64,000 nucleotides of DNA from Ignavibacteriales bacterium (GTDB lineage: Bacteria; Bacteroidota; Ignavibacteria; Ignavibacteriales; Melioribacteraceae), in NCBI GenBank assembly GCA_020635285.1, contig JACKAB010000005.1, positions 558,001 through 622,000 of the forward strand. The letters are read 5' to 3'. Every line of letters starts with the position of its first letter. Positions within the stretch are counted from its first letter, which is position 1. Below the pieces are notes generated by a model. The model was not told where the DNA came from. It searched no databases and saw only the letters and a list, made by a program, of their open reading frames with translations. This document shows, in pieces, positions 1 to 8,797 of this stretch. Position numbers and translations under genes: made by a program.

Positions 1-316
1 AATTACCGCATCAACTGCAACCAAGCCTGGCTTTCCTGCAAAAATGGAAATTTATTCTGATAAAGGATGTTTAATTCTTGAAAATGATGTAATAACAAAA
101 TGGCAGATTGATGATTTGCCAAATCCCACTAAACAAAAAAGTGTAAATACGCATTCCGGTTCTGCAACTGCTGCAGTTGATGATACGACAAATCATGAAT
201 TTTTAATCAAAGATTTTATTGACGCAGTTTCTAATAATCACGATCCTCTAATTACAGGTGAATCTGCAAAAAATGCAACTGAGATAATTCTTGAAATTTA
301 TCAAAAACAATTCTAG
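1..316 (+). CDS. Gfo/Idh/MocA-family oxidoreductase, C-terminal fragment
   Basis: The reading frame is open from base 2 with no start in the window, so this is the 3' end of a gene that begins upstream. The last ~105 residues include the tail 'FIDAVSNNHDPLITGESAKNA', which matches the usual C-terminus of Gfo/Idh/MocA NAD(P)-dependent sugar oxidoreductases, where a G-x-(E/D)-(A/S) segment precedes the last helix. The nucleotide-binding Rossmann half is outside the window, so substrate cannot be judged. It lies 12 bp before a YiaK-like dehydrogenase and near a second Gfo/Idh/MocA gene, suggesting an operon for oxidised sugars or uronates. Confidence 0.75.
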   Translation, partial: ITASTATKPGFPAKMEIYSDKGCLILENDVITKWQIDDLPNPTKQKSVNTHSGSATAAVDDTTNHEFLIKDFIDAVSNNHDPLITGESAKNATEIILEIYQKQF

Positions 317-328
317 TCCGATTGCAAA

Positions 329-1340
329 ATGGCAAACGTAGATTATAAAAAACTGCTTTCCATATTTGAATCAATTCTACTTAATAATGGTTTTAATAAA
401 ACCGATGCAAATAGTTGTGCAGAAATATTTACAGAAAATACATTAGTCGGAGTTTCATCCCACGGAGTAAATAGATTTGCGGCATTTATAGATCTAATAA
501 AATCCGGACATATAAAACCATCATCAAAACCAACCAAAGAAAATTCTTTTAACGCATTTGAACAATGGAACGGAAATTTAGGTGCCGGACCTTTGAACGC
601 AAAAGCAATGACCGAACGAGCGATTGATTTATCTAAGGAATTTGGGATTGGCTGTGTAGCATTAAAAAATACGAATCACTGGATGCGGCCTGGTTACTAT
701 GCTTGGGAGGCTGCCAGTAAAGGATTTATTTTCATTTGCTGGACTAATACAATTCCCATTATGCCTCCGTGGGGAGCCAAAAGAATCCACAACCGGAAAT
801 AATCCAATTGTCTTTGGTGTTCCGCGAAAAGAGGGCAATATAGTTTTAGATATGGCGCTTGCACAATACTCATATGGTAAATTAGCAAATTATGCACGCG
901 AAGGAAAAGAGCTTCCTTATTTTGGCGGATATGATAAAAACGGAAATCTCACAAAAAATGCTAAAGAAATTTATGAAGCCGAACGCCCATTGCCTATTGG
1001 TTATTGGAAAGGTTCGGGCTTAGCACTTTTGCTGGATTTAATTGCATCAATACTTTCTGGTGGCAACTCGACATATGATTTGAGTAAAGATAAAATTGAT
1101 TCCGGCATGTCTCAAGTTTTTATTTCAATTGATCCAAATAAATTTGCTGCAATGGAAATTATTGACAAAACTGTGAATGAAATTCTTGAGTATTATTTAA
1201 GTGCTGAAAAAATTGGAGATCAAGAATTATCATATCCTGGTGAGCGGATTGTTAAAACAAAAGCAGCCAATCTAAAAAATGGAATTGAAATTAATGAACA
1301 AGTCTGGAAAAAAGTAATGGCACTATTGGAGACAAAATGA
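329..1340 (+). CDS. YiaK-type dehydrogenase (Ldh/malate dehydrogenase 2 family), frameshifted
   Basis: Two overlapping frames (329-802 and 699-1340) together make one ~335-residue protein of the LDH2/MDH2 oxidoreductase family. It is closest in motif pattern to 3-dehydro-L-gulonate 2-dehydrogenase (YiaK). Visible family motifs are 'GVSSHGVNRF' near residue 38, 'ALKNTNHWMRPG' near 110, 'PPWG' near 148, then in the second frame 'GNNPIVFGVPR' and 'LPIGYWKGSGLALLLD'. The join lies around 776-790, where one base too many or too few separates 'PPWGA' from 'ESTTGNNP'. The 3' end overlaps the next start codon by 4 bases (ATGA), so the genes are probably cotranscribed. Either a pseudogene or a one-base sequence error. 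The exact substrate is inferred, not shown. Confidence 0.75.
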
Positions 1341-2317
1341 AAAAAGTTAAATGGGGAATTATTGGAGTTGGAAACGTAACGGAAGTTAAAAGCGGTCCGG
1401 CATTTAACAAAGTTGAAAACTCTGAAATTGTAATAGTGATGAGAAGGGATTTAGCAAAAGCGGAAGATTATGCAAAACGGCATTCAATCCCAAGTTTTAC
1501 AGATAACGCAAACGACATTTTTAACAATCCGGAAATTGATGCAGTTTATATAGCAACTCCGCCTTCATCGCATGCGGAATATACTATTAAAGCGGCAGAA
1601 GCAGAAAAGCATGTTTACGTAGAAAAGCCTATGGCAACAACTTTTGATGAATGTATAAAAATGGTAGAAGCTTGCAAAGCCAATAATGTTAAGTTATTTG
1701 TAGCATATTACAGAAGGGAATTAGAATACTTCAAAAAAATTAAAGAGTTGATTGATAATAAAATTATTGGCGATATAAAATTTGTGGATGTTAAATTATT
1801 ATTTAAGCCGAACAAAGAAGATTATGAAAAAGATAATTTACCTTGGCGAGTTAAAAAGGAAATTGCAGGAGCCGGTTATTTTTATGATTTAGCTTCACAC
1901 CAGTTTGATTTTTTAGATTACATATTTGGACCAATAAAATCAGTTTGTGGAAGCTCAACAAATCAATTGAAATTATATGAAACAGAAGATATAGTTAGTG
2001 CTTCTTTTTTGTTTGATTCAAATATTATTGGCAGCGGTACTTGGTGCTTTACAATGGAGAACGAAGAAAATTTTGACAAAACCGAAATTGTTGGAAGCAA
2101 AGGGAAAATAATTTTTTCTTTTTTTAATCCAACCCCAATTGAAGTTTATGTAAATGGCAAAACTGAAGTAATTAAAATTGATTATCCTCAACATGTGCAG
2201 CAAGCGCTGATTGATTCCGTTGTTAAAGATATATTAGGAGAAGGAAATTGTGTGAGCACAGGTGAAAGTGGAGCAAGAACAAATTGGGTAATGGAAAAAG
2301 TTTTGAGAAAAGTCTAA
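1337..2317 (+). CDS. Gfo/Idh/MocA-family oxidoreductase
   Basis: Intact 326-residue protein. The N-terminal Rossmann fold starts at residue 6 with 'GIIGVGNVTEV', and 'AVYIATPPSSHAEYTIKAAEAEKHVYVEKPMATTF' style sequence near residues 69-102 carries the family's EKP motif, whose lysine contacts the nicotinamide. A second conserved region, 'GAGYFYDLASHQFDFLDYIFGP', holds the His/Asp pair expected near the active site. It probably oxidises or reduces a sugar or sugar acid with NAD(P). The start overlaps the stop of the upstream dehydrogenase. Specificity cannot be read from the sequence. Confidence 0.85.
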   Translation: MKKVKWGIIGVGNVTEVKSGPAFNKVENSEIVIVMRRDLAKAEDYAKRHSIPSFTDNANDIFNNPEIDAVYIATPPSSHAEYTIKAAEAEKHVYVEKPMATTFDECIKMVEACKANNVKLFVAYYRRELEYFKKIKELIDNKIIGDIKFVDVKLLFKPNKEDYEKDNLPWRVKKEIAGAGYFYDLASHQFDFLDYIFGPIKSVCGSSTNQLKLYETEDIVSASFLFDSNIIGSGTWCFTMENEENFDKTEIVGSKGKIIFSFFNPTPIEVYVNGKTEVIKIDYPQHVQQALIDSVVKDILGEGNCVSTGESGARTNWVMEKVLRKV

Positions 2318-2710
2318 AAAATAAAGTAAAAGAAAATATCCAATAATGAACACGGAATTATGAATGATCAAGTAAAAATGAAAATCATTTATAACGGTGT
2401 GCAATAAGTTAAGTCTAGTAAAGAACAATAATTCTAAATTAGGATCATGGAATCTCTAATAATTAATTTGATTTAAAAACTGATAAGTTAGAATAAAATT
2501 AGAGGTGTTAAGTAGCGAAAAATAAAAATCAATAAAGATGTGATATCTTAATGTATGTAAAAATAAAACTATTGAAAGTTAAAAAAAGAATATTAATTAT
2601 GTTTTATATCATAAATGAAAGTTTGAGTTAAATATTTATCCAATAATTATAAATATGGTTTAAAACTTTTTGAACAACAAATCTACAAATACTTCAATTA
2701 AAATTAATAA
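2318..2710. other. Intergenic region upstream of the integron integrase
   Basis: About 390 bp of very AT-rich DNA with no credible gene. It separates the sugar-oxidoreductase operon from the first recognisable codon of intI near 2711 and must contain the old intI promoter, but I cannot point to clear -35/-10 boxes. In the integrase frame a TAA occurs at 2708-2710 and no ATG is close, so the first few integrase codons are lost or shifted. Confidence 0.5.
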
Positions 2711-2784
2711 AATCCTAAGTTATTAGATAGAGTTAGAGCAACTTTACGAGCCAACCGATACAGTGATAAAACAGAAGAAGCCTA

Positions 2785-3073
2785 TTTACCCCATGAGATA
2801 TTCGTATAATTTATGAAATATTATTATGTATATATTCTGCAATCTGAATTAGATAACAACTTTTATACTGGCTATACCCAAAATTTGCAAAACAGAATTG
2901 AGCAACATAATTCCGGTAAAGTTCAATCAACGAAATTACGACAACCTTTAAAATTAGTATACTGGGAAGGCTGTTTGAACAGAACAGATGCAACTAAAAG
3001 AGAAAAATATTTAAAAACTGCTTGGGGAAAAAGGTATATAAAAGTAGAATTCAAAATTATCTCACGGGGTAAA
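2785..3073 (+). mobile_element. GIY-YIG mini-element, copy 1, inserted in intI
   Basis: A 289-bp insertion that splits the integrase N-terminal domain. Its ends are inverted repeats: TTTACCCCATGAGAT at 2785-2799 and the complement of TTTACCCCGTGAGAT at 3059-3073, differing at one base. Almost all of the interior is a single GIY-YIG endonuclease frame. A second copy with the same ends and gene lies 774 bp further on. The outermost bases are T and A runs that also occur in the target, so exact borders and any target duplication cannot be fixed. No transposase is encoded. Confidence 0.8.
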
Positions 3074-3127
3074 AATGGATTAAAGAATATATACTATTCA
3101 ATAACAAGGAACATCCGAAAAACCTAA
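2813..3127 (+). CDS. GIY-YIG endonuclease of mini-element copy 1 (C-terminus frameshifted)
   Basis: The first ~80 residues are a typical small GIY-YIG (UvrC N-terminal-like, URI) nuclease: 'YYYVYILQSELDNNFYTGYT' holds the G/A-Y-T and 'VYIL' strands, followed by the catalytic Arg region 'NLQNRIEQHNSGK' and 'KLVYWEGC' and 'TKREKYLKTAWGKRYIK'. Compared with copy 2 one A is missing in an A-run around 3041, so the last residues run out of frame. The protein then continues through the terminal repeat into integrase sequence and ends at 3127. In the intact form the stop codon lies inside the right inverted repeat. It presumably nicks or cuts DNA to move the element; this is inference. Confidence 0.8.
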   Translation: MKYYYVYILQSELDNNFYTGYTQNLQNRIEQHNSGKVQSTKLRQPLKLVYWEGCLNRTDATKREKYLKTAWGKRYIKVEFKIISRGKNGLKNIYYSITRNIRKT

Positions 3128-3847
3128 AGAAAGAAGCCTTAGAAAAATTTTTAACTCATCTCGCTATTGAAAGAAAAGTTTCAGCCTCAACTCAGAACCA
3201 AGCATTAAACGCAATTCTTTACTTATATAAAAAAGTATTAAATATTGAAATTGGCTGGTTAGAAGATGTGCAGCGAGCCAAGCGTAGTTTACGCTTACCG
3301 GTTGTCTTTACAAAAAGAGAAGTCCATGATGTGATTGAAAATTTAGATGGAACCTCCAAACTGGTAGCTTCACTTTTGTATGGCGGTGGTTTAAGACTTG
3401 GTGAGGCTTTGCGTTTAAGAATTAAGGATATTGACTTTAATTATAAAATGATAACCGTAAGAGAGGCTAAAGGTGAGAAAGATAGACAAACAATTTTACC
3501 AACTATTTTGCTGGCGGCATTAGAAAAGGAAGTAAAGAAAGTCAAGGTTATACACGATAATGATCTAAGAAGAGGCAGAGGTGAGACAATATTGCCAGCC
3601 GCATTAAGATTAAAGTACCCTAATGCCGGTAAAGAATTTGGGTGGCAATATATGTTCCCAGCCGATAAATTTATTTATGCTGAGAAATTTAATTTTTACT
3701 ATAGGCATCATTTACATGAATCAACTGTGCAGAAAAGGATTAAAGAGGCAATAAGAAAAACTAAAATTACGAAGCAAGCAAGTTCTCATACATTCCGACA
3801 CAGCTTTGCCACTCATCTTTTGGAAAATGGTTACGATATTAGAACTA

Positions 3848-4131
3848 TTTACCCCATGAGATATGTAGCATGAAGTTTTATTATGTATATATCTTGCAAT
3901 CAGATGTGGACAAATATTTTTATACTGGATATACAACTAATTTAAACAAAAGACTAAGTGAACATAATAATGGTAAGGTGAGATCAACGGAAAATAGAAG
4001 ACCAATGAATTTAGTTTATTGGGAAGGTTGTCTAAATCAGCAAGATGCAACTAGTAGAGAAAAATATTTGAAAACCGCTTGGGGCAAAAGATACATTAAA
4101 AATAGAATTAAAAATTATCTCACGGGGTAAA
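3848..4131 (+). mobile_element. GIY-YIG mini-element, copy 2, inserted in intI
   Basis: A 284-bp insertion immediately before the last catalytic box of the integrase. The left end TTTACCCCATGAGAT (3848-3862) and the right end (4117-4131) form the same near-perfect 15-bp inverted repeat as in copy 1. Integrase sequence resumes directly with 'ELLGHASVKTT'. Both insertion points lie in a short run of T followed by A. The inverted ends would let a single strand fold into a hairpin enclosing the nuclease gene. Confidence 0.8.
3870..4130 (+). CDS. GIY-YIG endonuclease of mini-element copy 2
   Basis: Intact 86-residue protein filling the element. It shows 'FYYVYILQSDVDKYFYTGYT' (GIY-YIG core), 'RLSEHNNGKVRSTENRRP' (catalytic Arg region), 'NLVYWEGCLNQQDATSREK' and ends 'KNRIKNYLTG'. 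Its last codons and stop (CTC ACG GGG TAA) are the right terminal repeat itself, so gene and element end together. The family is the short stand-alone GIY-YIG nuclease group often mis-annotated as excinuclease ABC subunit C. Copy 1 is clearly its sibling. Confidence 0.85.
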   Translation: MKFYYVYILQSDVDKYFYTGYTTNLNKRLSEHNNGKVRSTENRRPMNLVYWEGCLNQQDATSREKYLKTAWGKRYIKNRIKNYLTG

Positions 4132-4236
4132 GAGTTGTTAGGACATGCGAGCGTAAAAACAACTATGATTTATACTCATGTTTTGAATAGCGGAACCGGG
4201 GTAAGAAGTCCGTTGGACATGAATATTGAGTTTTAA

Positions 4237-4506
4237 AATGAGGAAGGGAATTGTTAATTTTAGTGGTTGATAGATCGGAAGAAATTGTCGGGAATATCAA
4301 CCAGAAATACAACCAAAATTATACGCTAAAAAGTTTTAATTAAATAAGTTAATAAAGCACCAGTTTAATATTGGTGGGACATATTGCAGAAATATTTTCT
4401 TTTTTAGCCCTTTTAATAGGGATGGGTATTTCTGCTTAAGTAATAGTTAAATGAAGCCCTGGCGGGCAGTGTAGATAAAAGAAAGCTGATTTATAGTGAA
4501 TAAGTT
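4237..4506. other. Region between intI and IS91-type gene (candidate attI area)
   Basis: 270 bp without a gene. If the integron attachment site attI survives it should be here, but I cannot identify it with confidence. An inverted repeat pairs GCAGAAATA (4386-4394) with TATTTCTGC (4427-4435), with a smaller CCC/GGG stem inside. It lies just upstream of the transposase gene and may belong to the end of the IS91-type element rather than to the integron. Confidence 0.4.
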
Positions 4507-5670
4507 ATGGAAAAAGTTAAAGTATCAGACATACTTTCTAATTCAATTGAGACTTATCGGCTTGACAGAAAGCTTTCGTGGAAACAAGAAAAAGTATTAA
4601 ACAAGATTATCAATTGCTCCACTGAGCAAATGGAGTTACAGCAAATTACGTGCACCAAAAATGATTGTAATTATTCCCAAACAAGAAGAAGACCATGCAG
4701 GGATAGACATTGCAATAGATGTAACCAAAGCAAAAAACTCAAGTGGATGAAAAAGATGATGACAGATTTTCTTTCTGTTCCATATCATCATGTGGTGTTC
4801 ACACTTCCGGAAGAATTACGAAACCTAACGATATGTAATCAAGCATTGTTATACGATATATTTTTAAGTCGAGTTTTAATGTTCTCAATAAGTTTGGGGA
4901 AGATCGAAAATACTTTGGAGGAAAAATTGGATTTATTGGATTGCTTCATACTTGGGGCCAAACCTTAACCTACCATCCACACATACATTTTATGGTGATG
5001 AGCGGCGGCATAAAGGATGCTACATTTAAGAAACTTCCTTACAGCAAAAAGTTCCTTTTCCCGGTAAAGGCAATGTCAAAGGTTATGATGGGAGAATTTA
5101 TTGAAAAGCTGAAATGGAATTTTGAGAATGGTAAAATAAATTTTCCGGGAAAGCTTGAGGCAATTTCCAGCGATCAAAAGTTCAATAATTTTTTATACAA
5201 CCTAAGTAAAAAGCATTGGGTTATTTTTAATAAGGCTCCACTAAATGGAACCTCAAGAGTCCTAGAATATTTAGCCAGATATACCCATAAAGTAGCAATG
5301 TCTAATTACAGAATTAAAGAATACAATAACAGTAATGTTGTTTTTGAGTACAAAGATTATAAGAATAAAAATGTTGATGGAGTATCTCAGAAAAAGTTAA
5401 TGAGCCTAAGTGAAACGGAATTTACAAGAAGGTTCTTACTTCATGTATTGCCAAATGGTTTTAGAAAGTTAAGGTACGGTGGAATATTTTCTTCTAACCA
5501 GAAAAGGTTTGCCATTGCAACACTTAAACAATTTTATAAAAGTATTTTGGACAAGTTGAATTTACAATTTGACAACTGGTATAATGAAGTAAAAAAAATA
5601 CATTGAAGTTTTGTGTCCGGTATGTGGTGATAAATTAAGTATAGTTACAATTTACCATAATACTAGCTAA
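4507..5670 (+). pseudogene. IS91-family (Y2/HUH) transposase, frameshifted
   Basis: Three frames join into one IS91/IS801-type transposase. The start contains the zinc-binding motif 'CTKNDCNY' plus 'RRPCRDRHCNRCNQSKK', then 'VPYHHVVFTLPEELR'. A frameshift lies around 4865-4885. The second frame has the HUH motif in 'TLTYHPHIHFMV' and the Y2 motif 'YLARYTHKVAMSNYRI', with two tyrosines four residues apart. After an A8 run at about 5591-5598 a further shift would add 'VLCPVCGDKLSI', the C-terminal zinc ribbon, ending at 5670. These enzymes move by rolling-circle transposition and their ISCR relatives are known companions of integrons. The element ends (oriIS, terIS) are not identified with certainty. 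Confidence 0.8.
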
Positions 5671-5709
5671 AGGCAACTGTTGAGGGCTATATTAATATGG
5701 TGAAGCTTC

Positions 5710-5872
5710 ATTTAACCAGTGTCTCAAGCGGTATGCTTCACTTAATCGTAATATTGGTAGTTTAGAACTTTTAATTAATTAGACTTTTGTGGTTGTAAAA
5801 TAAATAATAAGTTAACCATGGCATTGGTAGCGGTATCTGTCGAGCATCCGCTTAAACACAACGCCATTATGC
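5710..5872 (+). repeat. attC site 1
   Basis: Starts with ATTTAAC, a perfect match to the RYYYAAC inverse core, and ends with ATTATGC in place of GTTRRRY. The inner arms pair as GTGTCTCAAGCGGTATGC (5719-5736) against GCATCCGCTTAAACAC (5845-5860) with unpaired extra bases, as expected for attC. The G to A change at the cleavage position may have inactivated it. It is the attC nearest the integrase and closes the stretch that holds the IS91-type gene. Confidence 0.75.
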
Positions 5873-5919
5873 TGTAAAAAAATAAATAGCGACTATAAAC
5901 TTCACATTAGGAGTAAATT

Positions 5920-6411
5920 ATGACATCAAAAAAATCTCATTTTGGTTTTTGATTTTCACTTTAACACTTCCACTTTTCCTATCTAATACTTATGCAAAAA
6001 GAAGAATTAACTGAAGCTGAAAAGTCAAAAATAGCCACTGAAATTAATACTCTTTTTGAAAAGAGTTTGAAAGCTGGAGAAAGTTTAGATATTAATGGAA
6101 TAACAGAAAATGTGAATGATACACTTAGAGCCGGATTCATTGATAATGGGGTGTATTTTAAATCATTTAATGAGAGGATGAGTGGATTCAAGAATGCAAT
6201 TAATGGTATTGATTCTCAAGAAATGGCAATTGTAAATATAAAAATAACAATATTATCACCAAATGTAGTTTTACTTGCTTCTTCAGGTAATTATAAAGTT
6301 AAAATTTCTGATGGTCGTATTTTAGAAGGTAAATTTGCCTGGACATTCGTTTATTCAAAAATTAATAATGAATGGAAAATTGTACATACTCATATGTCTA
6401 ATCCCAAGTAA
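5920..6411 (+). CDS. Cassette 1: secreted SnoaL/NTF2-like protein, frameshifted signal peptide
   Basis: The cassette starts at 5867. An AGGAG ribosome site at 5909-5913 precedes an ATG at 5920. The signal peptide ('FWFLIFTLTLPLFLSNTYA') and the mature domain (from 5992) are in different frames, so two single-base shifts are needed to join them. The ~135-residue mature part has the pattern of an NTF2-like / SnoaL-like fold: an N-terminal helix pair, then strands around 'FAWTFVYSKINNEWKIVHTHMS', the usual last two strands. Such domains bind small ligands or are enzymes. No catalytic assignment is possible. Confidence 0.65.
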
Positions 6412-6447
6412 ATAAAAACCATGTAATAAAGGTGTTCAAAAAAAACA

Positions 6448-6665
6448 GCATAACCAGCAAATCAACCCGACCGCGAGGTCAAGCGGGCTTTGAGTTGTTC
6501 TAAAGAAAATAAGTTTTAAGAAAGTAGGCATTTAACATAGAAGTAAATAAATAATTAGTATCGCCACGTTTTTCCGGAAAGTTAAACGTGGCTACAAATT
6601 CTCGGCATTTGTGGTCAACCGGCTGAGCAGTTCTGGGCGGCGGGTTATTTGCAACGCCGTTATAT
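6448..6665 (+). repeat. attC site 2
   Basis: 218 bp. Begins GCATAAC, reverse complement of this cassette's start (TTATGC at 5867), and ends GTTATAT. Outer arms GCAAATCAACCCG and CGGGTTATTTGC pair with one extra C. An internal stem pairs GCCACGTTT with AAACGTGGC around 6563-6593. Belongs to the 'AAATCAACCCG' sub-type also seen at 20756. Confidence 0.85.
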
Positions 6666-6693
6666 AGCTATAAAAAATATGTGAGCATAAAGT

Positions 6694-7276
6694 ATGAAAG
6701 TAATATTCATAATAATTATATTCTCCACTTTTTTACATTCACAACCTGATCATGACGCATCAAGTATTATTTATGGTTCATGCCCTTTTGAATGTTGTCA
6801 ATTTGGGCAATGGATTATAAAAGATTCAATTAATGTATATCCAAATGAAGGTGATACAAATAGCATATCATTTGTGCTAAATGATGATGATACAGTTTTT
6901 GCAGAAACTGGGAATCTGCATTTTTACAAATTGGGAAAGTTTTAGTGTTGAGAGAAATTTACAACTTCCAACCTAATGATACCCTTAATGCATATAATTG
7001 TATCGAGGGGAATATTTAGTTTCGCATAAAAAAAAGAACTATTACGTAGAGATATTTTGGCCAATGTTTTATTCTGATAATGAAGATACTGAGGGAAATT
7101 ATTTGCGTGCAATTAGTCAGCGTGAATATTTTGGGAAAATGGTTCAAAGACCAAAATCAGTTTGGTGGGTTAAAATAAACTCAACAAAAGGTGAAGGATG
7201 GTTAAAGCTCATAAATGAAACCCCATATTGTTTTTCAATTAAGGAAAAAATAAGTGGGAAAGATGGTTGTGAATAA
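6694..7276 (+). CDS. Cassette 2: secreted protein with possible SH3-like end, frameshifted
   Basis: A signal peptide ('MKVIFIIIIFSTFLHSQ') opens a ~190-residue exported protein split between frames 6694-6945 and about 6950-7276. Near the N-terminus is a cysteine-rich patch 'YGSCPFECCQFGQW'. The C-terminal half contains 'SVWWVKINSTKGEGWLKLIN', which resembles the closing strands of a bacterial SH3-like domain. At least two one-base shifts (about 6940 and 7000) are needed. The 5' untranslated part is short, so expression probably depends on a neighbouring promoter. Function unknown. Confidence 0.6.
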
Positions 7277-7281
7277 AAGCT

Positions 7282-7503
7282 ATATAACCAGCCGCTCAAG
7301 CCGACCGCCGTTGTCTTTGGCTGGGGTTTGTAAAAAGTAGCTTTGTAAGTTTTGTGAAAGTTTGCAATTAAAGTTTGTACAATAAATAAAAGTTAGTCGC
7401 CGTGTTTGCGGAGTAAAATAAACACGGCTTTGTAAAATTAAACATTCGTTGTTCTGTAAGTTTTTCGTTTAGGGCGGACGGCTTATCGGCAACGCCGTTA
7501 GCT
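7282..7503 (+). repeat. attC site 3
   Basis: 222 bp, main sub-type. Starts ATATAAC (cassette starts TTATAT at 6660) and ends GTTAGCT. Outer arms GCCGCTCAAGCCG and CGGCTTATCGGC pair with an extrahelical base. A nested perfect 9-bp stem joins GCCGTGTTT (7399-7407) to AAACACGGC (7420-7428). Confidence 0.9.
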
Positions 7504-7523
7504 GCTTAAAATATATATTGAAA

Positions 7524-8490
7524 ATGAAAAAAAAAAATATTCACTTATTATAATTATTGTCCTTTTTTTAATTTAGACGGGTGTGCTCCATCAGTGAGTT
7601 TTTCGGGTAGAAGTAACCAAGCCTATTATAATGTAAAGGATTATGAACTTATTTATATCTGGAGAGGGATCGACTATCAGATAATTTAGATGAGTTAGGA
7701 GAAATTAGTGTTTATGATGCGGGTCTTGCTGTAAATTGTGATTATGATGATGTCATGATTAAAATTGAAGAAGAAGCAAAACGAATTGGTGCTGATGCTA
7801 TAAAACTTACTGAAATACAACCTCCTGATGTATGGAGTACTTGTTATAGAATTAAAGCACTCGCGTATGCTTACAATGGTGAAGATTCCACTCAAATAAC
7901 ATATGAAAATATTCTAGCTCCAATGGATGTCCTGGATTCTGCATTTATTTCTTTTTACAGATTGTATAGAATGTTTAGAATATGGAGATTCTATAGTTAA
8001 ATCAGATTATGGTAATGAAATAATTTTTATTCCGTTTAGTGGTTTTATTTCAATTATTGACGCTGGTGAAAATTATAAAAGGTATCCTTTAACAGAATCA
8101 AGAATTGATGAACATTTAAAATTGCTTTTGGATAGCTATGGAATGAAAGTCAATATATTAAATATTAATGAAGATTATTATGAATCCTTTTCGAATTATT
8201 ATAATGAATTAGTTGAAAATCTCTTGTACAATTATGGTAATCCATTAAACTGGAATTTGAAAATTCAATTTCGGTAAAAAATAATAATAAATTATTTTAT
8301 ATCCCTATAGGAATTGAAAGAAAAGCTCAACAAGAGATTCGTGCACGATTTTACTCTGTTATTGTAAATGGTGCAGGAAAAATTATAAGCTTATATTGCC
8401 TAAATTATGAACAATGAATTATGGGAAAGAAATTTTAATAAATTTGCTAATGATATTGAAAATAAGTTGCCATTGATGAGAGAGGAATGA
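7524..8490 (+). CDS. Cassette 3: lipoprotein of unknown function, multiply frameshifted
   Basis: Starts at ATG 7524; after one shift a hydrophobic stretch ends in 'LDGCAPSVSFSG', a lipobox-like cysteine. Pieces in different frames then follow: 'CDYDDVMIKIEEEAKRIGADAIKLTEIQPPDVWSTCYRIKA' style sequence at 7737-7880, which resembles the 'GA-(N/D)-A-(I/V)-K' segment of small Gram-negative lipoproteins; then 7962-8277; then 'IPIGIERKAQQEIRARF' (8303-8353) and a last piece ending at 8490. At least four single-base shifts are needed, so as read it is broken. Function unknown. Confidence 0.5.
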
Positions 8491-8502
8491 TAATAAAAGA
8501 GC

Positions 8503-8725
8503 AGCTAACCAGTTGCTCAAGCCGACCGCTTCGCTCAATTCGGCAATAGGTGGTAAAAAGTTAGTTTTGTTTTTCATGTAATATTGAATTTGAACATTGT
8601 GCAATAAATAAGAGTTAGTCGCCGTGTTTGAGGAGAAAAATAAACACGGCTTAGTAAATTTAAACAATCGTTGTTCAGTAAGTTGTTTGTTTAGGGCGGA
8701 CGGCTTATCGGCAACGCCGTTAGGC
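8503..8725 (+). repeat. attC site 4
   Basis: 223 bp, main sub-type. Starts AGCTAAC, the exact partner of this cassette's start TTAGCT at 7498, and ends GTTAGGC (canonical GTTRRRY). The first arm reads GTTGCTCAAGCCG, the second CGGCTTATCGGC. An internal GCCGTGTTT/AAACACGGC stem is present. Confidence 0.9.
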
Positions 8726-8797
8726 AGCCATAATTGACTTTTAGTGAGAACCAGAAATCAATACTTTTGCTTTTACAATAAAAGTAGTGAGGTCAAA

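Larger units (their letters stand above)
2711..4236 (+). pseudogene. intI: Integron integrase intI, interrupted twice
   Basis: Removing two GIY-YIG insertions leaves a near full-length IntI. The N-terminal part (2711-2784) reads 'PKLLDRVRATLRANRYSDK'. The middle part (about 3074-3847) carries the first catalytic box 'YGGGLRLGEALRLRIKDID', the IntI-specific stretch 'ILPAALRLKYPNAGKEFGW' and the HxxR box 'HTFRHSFATHLLENGYDIRT'. The end part (about 4132-4236) gives 'ELLGHASVKTTMIYTHVLN' with the catalytic His and Tyr, then the typical 'GVRSPLD'. All R, K, H, R, H, Y positions are present, so the gene was recently functional. Insertions sit in the N-terminal domain and just before the last catalytic box. 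The start codon is not identifiable. As it stands it cannot make an active enzyme. Confidence 0.9.

Noticed and set aside
2785..4131. GIY-YIG insertions as self-splicing group I introns or inteins
   Set aside because: Non-coding parts of each insertion are about 25 bases, far too small for a ribozyme, and the reading frame is not continuous across the junctions as an intein would need.
7399..7428. attC inner stems as transcription terminators
   Set aside because: No T-run follows the stems, and every cassette site has one in the same relative place, so they fit a recombination-site structure better.
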